Shown: one piece after another, positions 17,022 through 24,319 of the stretch
How the letters are laid out: the number at the start of each line of letters is the position of its first letter
How positions within the stretch are numbered: position 1 is the first letter of the stretch
Assembly (NCBI GenBank): GCA_011525785.1
Contig: WYBT01000024.1
Location: 1 to 64,000 of the forward strand
Direction: 5' to 3'
Source of the DNA: Planctomycetaceae bacterium
Lineage (GTDB): Bacteria; Planctomycetota; UBA1135; GCA-002686595
DNA: 64,000 bases
Notes under the pieces: model-generated
The model's database searches: none
The model's input: the letters and a program-made list of their open reading frames with translations, nothing else
Told to the model about the DNA's origin: nothing
Program-made: the position numbers and the translations under genes

Positions 17022-17849
17022 TCAGCTCACGCTGACGCGCAGCTTCAGGGAGTGCGTCGCGCCCGGCGCGAGTTGAACGGCGTCGTCGCCGACGTTGCCA
17101 CTCTCGACGCACAGAAAGTGCGCCCAGTCCTCTTCACCGAGGTCGGCGAAGCGCCGCGCGCCCTCGATCCAGGGGTTCCACACGATCGTGGAGAGCGACG
17201 ACTGCTTCTCGATGCGCAGCGTGCGCCCCATGACGATGTCCTCGATCTCGCACGGGGCGTCCGTGCCGCTGAACACGGCGTCGATCGGGCCGCTGAAGGC
17301 GAGTGCGGAGTCGGACGCGCGCTTCTCGCGGAACGAATCGAGCTTGTCGCGATAGCGCGCGCCTTCGAGGCCGCGCAGCGAGATCGCGCGCACGTCGCCC
17401 ACCTGGAAGTAGCTGTGCAGCGCCTCCTCGAAGCGCATGGCCGCGTCGCCGCGGTTGGTGACGTGCAGCGCGAGTTCGAGACGCTCGCCCAAGCTCGCCT
17501 CGAGCCGCAAGGCGAAGCGGTGCGGCCACAGAGCGCGCGTGGAATCGTCGTCGACGAGTTCGAGGGCGACCTTCGTCGCGCGCTCGCCGACTTCGCTCGC
17601 GAGCACCTTCCACGGCATGCGCCGCGCGAAGCCGTGGGCGCCGCGGCCGCGCTGCTCGGGGTCGTCGCCGAACCAGGGGAAGATCACGGGAATGCCGCCG
17701 CGGATCGCCTGGCCGGGCTCGAAGCGCGCCTTCTTGGCCACGAACAGGACTTCGGCGTCGTCGTGGCGCCAGCGCACGATGTGCGCGCCCTGCGAACAAA
17801 CTTCGCCTCGCTCGCTGCGGATCCAAGTCGCGGTCGGTTGGGGTTCCAT
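17022..17849 (-). CDS. D-hexose-6-phosphate mutarotase / aldose 1-epimerase family
   Basis: 275 residues from ATG 17849; a TACGCT box lies 10 bases upstream. Family motifs: 'SQGAHIVRW', 'VLFVAKKARFEPGQAIRGGI' followed by PVIFPWFG, 'AHGFARRMPWKV', 'LHVTNRGD', 'ALHSYFQVGDV' (His used in catalysis), and 'TIVWNPWIEGA'. These match the YeaD-type hexose-6-phosphate epimerases rather than galactose mutarotases. The reaction is alpha/beta interconversion of glucose-6-phosphate in the cytoplasm; no signal peptide. Length is typical. Confidence 0.88.
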   Translation of the reverse strand: MEPQPTATWIRSERGEVCSQGAHIVRWRHDDAEVLFVAKKARFEPGQAIRGGIPVIFPWFGDDPEQRGRGAHGFARRMPWKVLASEVGERATKVALELVDDDSTRALWPHRFALRLEASLGERLELALHVTNRGDAAMRFEEALHSYFQVGDVRAISLRGLEGARYRDKLDSFREKRASDSALAFSGPIDAVFSGTDAPCEIEDIVMGRTLRIEKQSSLSTIVWNPWIEGARRFADLGEEDWAHFLCVESGNVGDDAVQLAPGATHSLKLRVSVS

Positions 17850-18004
17850 GTGGAAGGAGAGCGTACTCGGAGCGCTCGGTCGGGCCGTGAAGACCACAAC
17901 GTGCTGCGCGGCCTTGCCGGTCCGGAGCCGCTCGTTGACAATTCCAAGCTCCTTCCGCTTCGGCGGCACTCCCCAAACTCTGCAGCAGCCCCCACTCCCC
18001 GCCA

Positions 18005-19300
18005 ATGCGCCCCTCGATCCGCACTGTCCAGCTCCTCATCGCCGCCGCCGCAGCGGCGTCCAGCGCCAACGCCCAGAGTTTCAGCTTCAGCCTGCAGGAC
18101 GCGCTGAGCTCGACCAACATCGGCGCGAACTTCGCCATCGATCTGCCGGGTGCGGGCATCGGCGACTTCGACGCCGCGAGCAACCCGGGCGGGACGAGCA
18201 CCTGCACCAACCTGTTCGGCGCGTGCAACAACACCTCGATCGCGTTCACCAACTCGCTGGAGATCGACAGCGTGTTCGCGGGCTCGCCCTCGGGCTCGTT
18301 CGCGGCGAGCGTCGACACGGCCGCGGGTGTCGCCGTCGTGTCGAACTTCATCGCCAGCCCGCTCGGCAAGGACAGCGGCGGCGCGGACCTCACGCTCAAC
18401 CTGCTCTACAACACGTTCCGGACGACGCAGCCCAACTCGCTGTTCGTCGGCGGCTTCAACCTGCCGCTGCCCCTCGGACAAGTGGCGGTCGACAACCTGC
18501 TGCTCGTGCAGACCGCTGATGCAGCCGGCGTGCTGACGCCGACCGCGGTCAACGGCGTGTACGACTTCGCGGCGCTGCTGCCGACGGAGCTCTCGTTCGA
18601 GATCGACTTCCTCGGCTCGGCGACGCAGGTGGGCCCGCTGCCCTTCCCGCTGCCCGTGGTCGGCACGCTCGACCTGCGCAATCCGCAGGCGCAGCTCACG
18701 CTCACCGTCGACGCGAGCGGCAAGCAGACCATCCCCAATCCGCTCGGCGGACAGACCTTCGAGGACATTCCGCTGGGCCTGCCGACGATCCTGCCTCCCG
18801 GTTCGGTCGCCAACCTCGTGTTCGACATCACGCCGGGCGATCTGGCGCTCAGCTTCCTGACCGACCTCGACTGGTCGGCGCTCGGAACAGCCGTGTGCGA
18901 AGCGTCGAACTACTGCGTGAGCACGCCGAACACGTTCTCGAACGGCGCGCTGATCCAAGCCGTCGGCTCGACCTCGATCGCCTCGAACAGCTTCACGCTG
19001 AGCGCGAACGGAGTGCCGCCCGGTCACGCCGGACGCTTCGCGCTCTCGACCAAGCAGACCCAGATTCCCTTCGGCGACGGCGTCCTGTGCCTGGGCGGCG
19101 TCGTGCGGCGCTTCCCGATCGTGTGGGGCGACGCGAACGGAGCGGCGAGCTACTCGGTCGACCTCAACAACACCTCGCAGCCCGGCTACCTGATCGCCGC
19201 GGGCTCGACCTGGAACTTCCAGCTGATCTTCCGCGACCCGCTCGGCGGCCCTCTGACCTTCAACACCTCGGACGCGGTCAGCGTGACGTTCTGTCCCTGA
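18005..19300 (+). CDS. Secreted protein with the shared C-terminal module
   Basis: 431 residues with a signal peptide (...AAAAASSANAQ, ~24). The N-terminal ~290 residues are rich in short hydrophobic beta strands and Asn/Gly/Ser turns, with no enzyme motif. From ~298 ('CEASNYCVSTPNTFSNGA') it follows the module seen elsewhere: 'GSTSIASNSFTLSANGVPPG', a FGDGVLCLGG Cys motif, then WNFQLIFRDP and the end SDAVSVTFCP. The stop codon overlaps the 3' end of queC on the other strand by 23 bases. Extracellular structural role possible; not recognised. Confidence 0.75.
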   Translation: MRPSIRTVQLLIAAAAAASSANAQSFSFSLQDALSSTNIGANFAIDLPGAGIGDFDAASNPGGTSTCTNLFGACNNTSIAFTNSLEIDSVFAGSPSGSFAASVDTAAGVAVVSNFIASPLGKDSGGADLTLNLLYNTFRTTQPNSLFVGGFNLPLPLGQVAVDNLLLVQTADAAGVLTPTAVNGVYDFAALLPTELSFEIDFLGSATQVGPLPFPLPVVGTLDLRNPQAQLTLTVDASGKQTIPNPLGGQTFEDIPLGLPTILPPGSVANLVFDITPGDLALSFLTDLDWSALGTAVCEASNYCVSTPNTFSNGALIQAVGSTSIASNSFTLSANGVPPGHAGRFALSTKQTQIPFGDGVLCLGGVVRRFPIVWGDANGAASYSVDLNNTSQPGYLIAAGSTWNFQLIFRDPLGGPLTFNTSDAVSVTFCP

Positions 19301-20012
19301 CGTCGGCGTACTCGACCGGGTCGACGAGGCCTGCGTCGCGGAAACCCGCAAGGCGCAGTTGGCACGCGTCGCAGTGTCCGCAGGCGAGCCAGCGCTCGCC
19401 GGCGCGCTGCGGGTCGTAGCACGAGTGCGTGAGCGCGAAGTCGACGCCCAGTTCGACTCCGCGCAGCACGATCTCGCGCTTGGACATGTGCACCAGCGGC
19501 GCGCGCAGCTCGAGGCGTGCGCCGCGTTCAGCGCCGGCCGCGGTGGCGAGTTGCGCGAGCGCTTGGAACGCCGCCAGGAACTCCGGCCGGCAGTCGGGGT
19601 AGCCCGAGTAGTCGATGGCGTTGATGCCGAGGTAGATCGACCGCGCGCCGACCAGTTCGGCGTAGCCCAGCGCGATCGAGAGGAAGATCGTGTTGCGCGC
19701 GGGCACGTAGGTCGACGGCACGCCGCGGCCGATCTCGCTCTCCGCGCGGCTCTTCGGGACTTCGATCTCGTCGGTCAACGCCGAGCCGCCCAGCGCGCGC
19801 AGGTCGACGCTCACCACGCGCTGCTCGCGCGCGCCCAGGGCTTGCGCAACGCGGGCGGCGGCCTCGAGCTCGCAAGCATGGCGCTGGCCGTACGCGACGG
19901 TGAGCGCGTAGCACTCCAGGCCATCCGCGCGCGCCTGCGCGAGCGAAACGGCCGAGTCCATGCCGCCGCTGAGCAGACACACGGCGCGCGCGAGGGTCGC
20001 TTCTGAGTTCAC
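19278..20012 (-). CDS. queC: 7-cyano-7-deazaguanine synthase QueC
   Basis: 244 residues from GTG 20012. It carries the PP-loop SGGMDSAVS near the N terminus, 'VAYGQRHACELEAA', 'TYVPARNTIFLSIALGYAE', 'IYLGINAIDYSGYPDCRPEF', 'THSCYDP' and the zinc-binding CGHCDAC near the C terminus. QueC converts 7-carboxy-7-deazaguanine to preQ0 with ATP and ammonia, for queuosine or deazaguanine DNA modification. No other queuosine genes or dpd-type DNA-modification genes are nearby. It is divergent from the alkyltransferase-like gene, sharing a palindromic promoter (20018-20031), and its 3' end overlaps the gene at 18005. Confidence 0.95.
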   Translation of the reverse strand: MNSEATLARAVCLLSGGMDSAVSLAQARADGLECYALTVAYGQRHACELEAAARVAQALGAREQRVVSVDLRALGGSALTDEIEVPKSRAESEIGRGVPSTYVPARNTIFLSIALGYAELVGARSIYLGINAIDYSGYPDCRPEFLAAFQALAQLATAAGAERGARLELRAPLVHMSKREIVLRGVELGVDFALTHSCYDPQRAGERWLACGHCDACQLRLAGFRDAGLVDPVEYADVRDRTSR

Positions 20013-20017
20013 GGGCC

Positions 20018-20031
20018 GCGACGATATCGTC
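20018..20031. promoter_or_regulatory. Palindromic bidirectional promoter core
   Basis: CGACGATATCGTCG is a perfect 14-base palindrome between divergent starts. Read rightwards, TATCGT (20025-20030) ends 6 bases before ATG 20037. Read leftwards, TATCGT (20026-20021) ends 8 bases before GTG 20012. Neither gene has a Shine-Dalgarno sequence, so both would be leaderless from one symmetrical -10 core. An operator is the alternative reading. Confidence 0.45.
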
Positions 20032-20036
20032 GGCGC

Positions 20037-20354
20037 ATGGGCCCCGACGACGATCGGCGCATGCGCATCCTCGCCACCGTCGACGCCATCCCGCGCGGAC
20101 GGGTCGCGAGCTACGGCCAAGTCGCGGCCGAGGCCGGACTGCCCGGGCGCGCGCGGCTGGTCGGGCGCCTGCTGCGCGAGCTGCCCGCGGGCTCGCGCCT
20201 GCCCTGGCACCGCGTCGTGCGCTCCGACGGCTCGATCGCCGGCCGCGGCGACGGCGAGGCGATGACCGAGCAGCGCCGCCGCCTCGTGCGCGAGGGCGTG
20301 ACGCTCGAAGGCCGCGGCCGCGTTCCCCGCGAGCGCTTCTGGCGCGGTTGCTGA
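20037..20354 (+). CDS. Alkyltransferase-like (ATL) DNA-binding protein
   Basis: 105 residues, matching the C-terminal DNA-binding domain of O6-methylguanine methyltransferase: 'IPRGRVASYGQVAAEAGLPG', 'ARLVGRLLRELP' and the active-site block. That block reads PWHRVV (residues 56-61) instead of PCHRVI. A Trp in place of the alkyl-accepting Cys is the hallmark of ATL proteins, which bind O6-alkylguanine and flag it for nucleotide excision repair without transferring the alkyl group. Length equals known ATLs. No other repair gene is adjacent. Confidence 0.92.
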   Translation: MGPDDDRRMRILATVDAIPRGRVASYGQVAAEAGLPGRARLVGRLLRELPAGSRLPWHRVVRSDGSIAGRGDGEAMTEQRRRLVREGVTLEGRGRVPRERFWRGC

Positions 20355-20457
20355 TCGGGCCCGCGGTTCCGCGCGCTCGCAGCCTTGCCGCCGCGGGGTC
20401 TCGACCTAAAGTGATCGGCTTGTGGAGGCCCCAGCCAACTCCACCGGAGCGAGATTC

Positions 20458-21630
20458 GTGAGCCTGTTCAGCAAGAGCGCAACCACCACCCCTGCCCAGA
20501 TCCTCGACGCCCTGCGCCAGGTGCAGGACCCCGACCTGCACCAGGACATCGTCAGCCTGGGCTTCGTGAAGAAGCACGAGATCGAGAACGGCGTGGTGAG
20601 CGTGACGATCAACCTCACGACGCCGGCCTGTCCGGTGAAGGACCAGCTCAAGGCGCAGGCCGAAAGCCTGCTCCGCGCGCTGCCCGGTGTGCGCGAGGTC
20701 AAGGTCGAGATGACCGCCGTGAACTCGAACGCGCCGTCGGGGCCGCCGCGCGTGCTCGCGCCGCAAGTGCGCCACATCGTGGCCGTGAGCTCGGGCAAGG
20801 GCGGCGTCGGCAAGAGCACGGTGGCCGTCAACCTCGCCACCGCGCTGGCCCAGACCGGCGCCAAGGTCGGATTGCTCGACTGCGACGTCTACGGACCCGA
20901 CATCCCGATGATGATGGGGCTCGAGGGCTCGCCCGAGCAGGTCGGCCGCAAGCTGCTGCCCAAGGTGCGCCACGGCGTGAAGACCATGTCGATCGGCTAC
21001 TTGCTCGAGGCCGACAAGCCCGTCGTGTGGCGCGGCCCGATGGTTCACAAGCTGATCGAGCAGTTCCTGGGCGACGTGGAGTGGGGCGAGCTCGACTACT
21101 TGCTGGTCGACATGCCGCCGGGCACCGGCGACGCGCAGCTCTCGCTCGCGCAGATCGTGCCGCTGACTGGCGCAGTGCTCGTCACCACGCCGCAAGCCGT
21201 GTCGACCTACGACGTGGGCAAGGCCATCGCGATGTTCCGCCAGGTCAACGTCGAGATCCTCGGCCTGGTCGAGAACATGGCGGGCTTCGTCGTGCGCGGC
21301 CAGATCGCGGGCGCCGGCGCCGGTCAGACCGTCACGCTCGACGTCGGCTCGGGCGCGACCCCGGTCAAGACCGACGAGCAGGGCCGCTTCCAGGCCGTGT
21401 TCAACCTGTTCGGCGCAGGCGGCGGCGAGATGCTCGCCAAGCGCCACTCCTTCCCGGTGCTCGGGCAGGTTCCGCTGAATCCCTCGGTGCGCGTCGGCGG
21501 CGACAGCGGCGACCCGGTCACGGTCGCCGACCCCAATTCTCCGCTGGCGCAGGCCTTCCGCGAGATCGCTGGCCGCGTGGCGCAGCGCGTCGCGATTCGC
21601 TCGCTGCAGGCGCTGCCGATCCTGCAGTAG
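20458..21630 (+). CDS. Mrp/NBP35-type P-loop ATPase (iron-sulfur carrier) with altered C-terminal region
   Basis: 390 residues from GTG 20458, preceded by GGAGCGAG; GTG 20422 is an alternative. Residues ~1-90 form the DUF59/MIP18 domain (LRQVQDPDLHQDIVSLGFV, TTPACPVKD). The ATPase has SSGKGGVGKST (~112-122), 'LLDCDVYGPDIPMMMGL', 'LLVDMPPGTGDAQLSLAQ' and 'VENMAGF'. Mrp proteins normally follow VENM with a CPxC cluster-binding motif. Here residues ~276-321 lack it and hold a Gly/Thr/Val-rich stretch before FGAGGGEMLAKR. Family role: cytoplasmic delivery or assembly of Fe-S clusters; loss of the Cys pair may mean a different cargo or mode. Confidence 0.9.
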   Translation: MSLFSKSATTTPAQILDALRQVQDPDLHQDIVSLGFVKKHEIENGVVSVTINLTTPACPVKDQLKAQAESLLRALPGVREVKVEMTAVNSNAPSGPPRVLAPQVRHIVAVSSGKGGVGKSTVAVNLATALAQTGAKVGLLDCDVYGPDIPMMMGLEGSPEQVGRKLLPKVRHGVKTMSIGYLLEADKPVVWRGPMVHKLIEQFLGDVEWGELDYLLVDMPPGTGDAQLSLAQIVPLTGAVLVTTPQAVSTYDVGKAIAMFRQVNVEILGLVENMAGFVVRGQIAGAGAGQTVTLDVGSGATPVKTDEQGRFQAVFNLFGAGGGEMLAKRHSFPVLGQVPLNPSVRVGGDSGDPVTVADPNSPLAQAFREIAGRVAQRVAIRSLQALPILQ

Positions 21631-21736
21631 CCGCGGGCGCGGGCGTACCCAGGCGCGAATCCGTGGAGTAGCGTGAGAGTTCGGCGTCGCTCGGCGCCGA
21701 CTCGCAAGCTGCTTCGCGCCCGAGAAGGAGGCCGTC

Positions 21737-23977
21737 GTGCCTGTGTTCGCTCCACTGCGCTTGGTTCGTCCCGCATCCATCCTGATTCGCGGGGCGGCGC
21801 TCGCACTTGCGGCCCTCACGACCGCGCTCGGCTCCGCACTCGCGGCGCAGTCCGCCGAAGTGCAACGGGGCTTCGAGGCCTGGAACGCACGCAACGGCGG
21901 CGCGTGGCGACTGCTGCCCGATCGAGAAAGCGCCCATGCGCGCTGCCTGTGGGGCGGGAGCGCGGCGATCGGCGCGGCGCCGCAGAGTGAGACGGAGTTC
22001 TTCGCGCTCGCGCGGACGGCGCTCGACGCGACGCGCGCGCTCCACGGAGTCGAGAGCTCGACCTTGCTCGACGACGACGTGCTCCTGTTGCCGCTGGGGC
22101 TCGCGGGCAGCACGGACAAAGTGCGCGTTCGCCTCCGCCAAGTGCTGGGCGGCCTCGCGGTCGAGCCGTCGTTCGTAAATCTGCTCTTCGCGCGCGACGG
22201 CGCGTTGCTGTCGATCGACTCGCAGGCGCTGCCGAACACGCGCGAGCTGACGCCCGACGCCGCGAAAATCGACCTCGAGCGCGCTCGCACTCTCGCCAGC
22301 GCTGAATTCGAACGCGTGAGCGGCGGAGCGCCGAGTTGGACCGGCGCGGAGCGCGAGTTCGTCAAGCCGCTGGTGCGCGAGGGACGCCGCGTCGGGGTGC
22401 GCGCGTGGGCCGTGAGCGCGCGTTCCGAGCGCGAGGGCGCGCTCCACGCGGCGTACGAGTTCCACCTCGAGGCCGGCAGCGGCGAAGTGCTCGAGCGCCG
22501 TCCGCTGGTGCACGACTTCGACGTGTCGGGCACGGTTCGCACGCTCGCCACGCCTGGATCGCGGCCGGACGTCGCAACGAATCTGCCCACTTCGCAGGAG
22601 CTGCCGCACGTACAGGTCACGAGCTCGACCGGCAGCGTGCTGACCGACGCGCACGGCAACTTCAACTTCGTCGGGGCGAGCGCGCCGCTGCAGGTGACGG
22701 TCAAGTACCTCGGACCGTGGTGCGACTCGCGCGACAGCGACGGATCGAGCTACAGCATCACGACCACGCTCAACGCTTCGAGCGGCAACCAGGTGCTGCT
22801 CAACCCCGGCGGCCTGGTCGAGGTCACCGCGCAAGCCAACGCGCACCTGTGGGTCAGCCGCGTGCACGACTGGCTCGAGCTGCTCAATCCCGCCGACACC
22901 GTGCCCGACTTCCTGGCGCGCTCCAACGCCAACGTGGCCGGCGCGTGCAACGCGTACTGGCTGTTCTCGGGGTCGATCAACTTCTTCAGGGCCGGCGCGC
23001 ACTCGGGCCTGAACTGCGTGAACATGGCCTACTCGAGCGTCGTGGCGCACGAGCTCGGGCACTGGTTGAACGAGCGCTACGGGAGCGGCAACGGCGCAGG
23101 TGGCATCGGTGAAGGTCTCGCGGACACCTACGGCATGTACCTGCTCGACTCGCCCATCGTCGGCGAGGACTACTGCGGCGCGGGCTGCCACGTCCGAACG
23201 GGCTTGAACAACAGGCAGTACTGCGGCGACACCACCACGGGCTGCTACTTCGGCGTGCACGAGGACGGAGAGGTGCTCATGGGCGCGCTGTGGAAGGTGC
23301 GTACGCGGCTGAAGGCGAGCTTGGGCGCGAGCGCAGGCGCGCTGACGGCCGATGCGTTGTTCAGCGGCTGGCTAAACGGCTACGACGACGACTACATCGG
23401 CGAGATGATCGAGGCCCACTACCTCACGCTCGACGACGACGACGGCAACATCGCCAACGGCACGCCCAACTACTTCGCCATCGACGGCGGGTTCCGCGAC
23501 CAGGGCTTTCCGGGCGTGCCGATCACGCAGTGCAACCAGAACTTCGCGAGCTACTGCACGCCGAGCACGACCACCGGCGGTTGCGCACCGACCCTGACGT
23601 TCTCGGGGACGCCGAGCGCCACGGCATCGTCGGGCTTCGTGCTGACGGTCTCCGCAGTCGACGGGCAACGCGCGGGACTGTTCTTCTACGGCGCGAGCGG
23701 GCGCGTGGCGTTTCCGTGGAGCGCCGGCAGCACGAGCTGGTATTGCGTCAAAGCCCCGGTCCAGCGCACGTTCCTGCACAGCTCCGGCGGAAGTCCGGGC
23801 GCTTGCAACGGCAACCTGGCCGTCGACTGGAACCAGTTCCGCGCGGCGTATCCGGGCGCGCTGGGCGGCGCGATCGCGCCGAGCGTCAAGGTGCAGGCCC
23901 AGGCCTGGTTCCGCGACCCGGCCGCCCCCAAGACCACCAACCTGTCGAACGCGCTGGAATTCACGGTCTGTCCATGA
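21737..23977 (+). CDS. Secreted zinc metalloprotease (HELGH gluzincin), tandem copy 1
   Basis: 746 residues from GTG 21737, with AAGGAGG 5 bases upstream. The signal peptide ends near 36 (GSALAAQ). Residues ~50-270 resemble an FTP-like propeptide region (RQVLGGLAVEPSFVNLLFA...). A 'VSGTVRTLATPGSRPD' beta domain follows. The catalytic part has HELGHW (~437-442) and a downstream GEGLADTYG glutamate (~458), the HExxH...E zinc set, then 'HEDGEVLMGALWKVR' and 'LDDDDGNIANGTPNY', as in M36/thermolysin-like peptidases. From ~605 comes the shared C-terminal module (GQRAGLFFYG, CVKAPVQRT, NLSNALEFTVCP). Strong family match; substrate unknown. Confidence 0.85.
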   Translation: MPVFAPLRLVRPASILIRGAALALAALTTALGSALAAQSAEVQRGFEAWNARNGGAWRLLPDRESAHARCLWGGSAAIGAAPQSETEFFALARTALDATRALHGVESSTLLDDDVLLLPLGLAGSTDKVRVRLRQVLGGLAVEPSFVNLLFARDGALLSIDSQALPNTRELTPDAAKIDLERARTLASAEFERVSGGAPSWTGAEREFVKPLVREGRRVGVRAWAVSARSEREGALHAAYEFHLEAGSGEVLERRPLVHDFDVSGTVRTLATPGSRPDVATNLPTSQELPHVQVTSSTGSVLTDAHGNFNFVGASAPLQVTVKYLGPWCDSRDSDGSSYSITTTLNASSGNQVLLNPGGLVEVTAQANAHLWVSRVHDWLELLNPADTVPDFLARSNANVAGACNAYWLFSGSINFFRAGAHSGLNCVNMAYSSVVAHELGHWLNERYGSGNGAGGIGEGLADTYGMYLLDSPIVGEDYCGAGCHVRTGLNNRQYCGDTTTGCYFGVHEDGEVLMGALWKVRTRLKASLGASAGALTADALFSGWLNGYDDDYIGEMIEAHYLTLDDDDGNIANGTPNYFAIDGGFRDQGFPGVPITQCNQNFASYCTPSTTTGGCAPTLTFSGTPSATASSGFVLTVSAVDGQRAGLFFYGASGRVAFPWSAGSTSWYCVKAPVQRTFLHSSGGSPGACNGNLAVDWNQFRAAYPGALGGAIAPSVKVQAQAWFRDPAAPKTTNLSNALEFTVCP

Positions 23978-24319
23978 AAACGGCCGCGGAACTCGGGACG
24001 CACTCGCACGCAGCGCCGCACGTGAGCTGACTCGAACCCCCGCGAGCCGCCCGTGCGCGCACCACGTCGCGCAGAACTCGCGTCGCAGCCTCCGCGCGAG
24101 CGCTGGCCCGATCGAATGAAGCGTGAGAAAAGAGCTGCACGGGTCGGAGCGAGTCGGGCGGATCCGCGGGCGACTTGCAGGCGGCTTCGACTCGCGCGGC
24201 TGCGGCGTGCTGGGGTGCGACGCGGGTCGCGAGAACAGGAGCAGGCGAGTAGCCTGGGCCCGCGGCGTCGAACGACGCCGCCTCGCTCGTCAAAATCGCA
24301 CCCTCGCAAGGAGGCCAAC
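23978..24319. other. Intergenic region between tandem metalloproteases
   Basis: 342 bases without a credible gene. The AAGGAGG ribosome site of the next gene is at 24308-24314. No strong hairpin or repeat is seen. The start-proximal region resembles that of copy 1 only in the ribosome site. Confidence 0.4.

Noticed and set aside
20458..20700. TTPACPVKD Cys as replacement for the missing Mrp CxxC
   Set aside because: It is a single Cys in the DUF59 domain conserved in that domain generally, not a cluster-binding pair.
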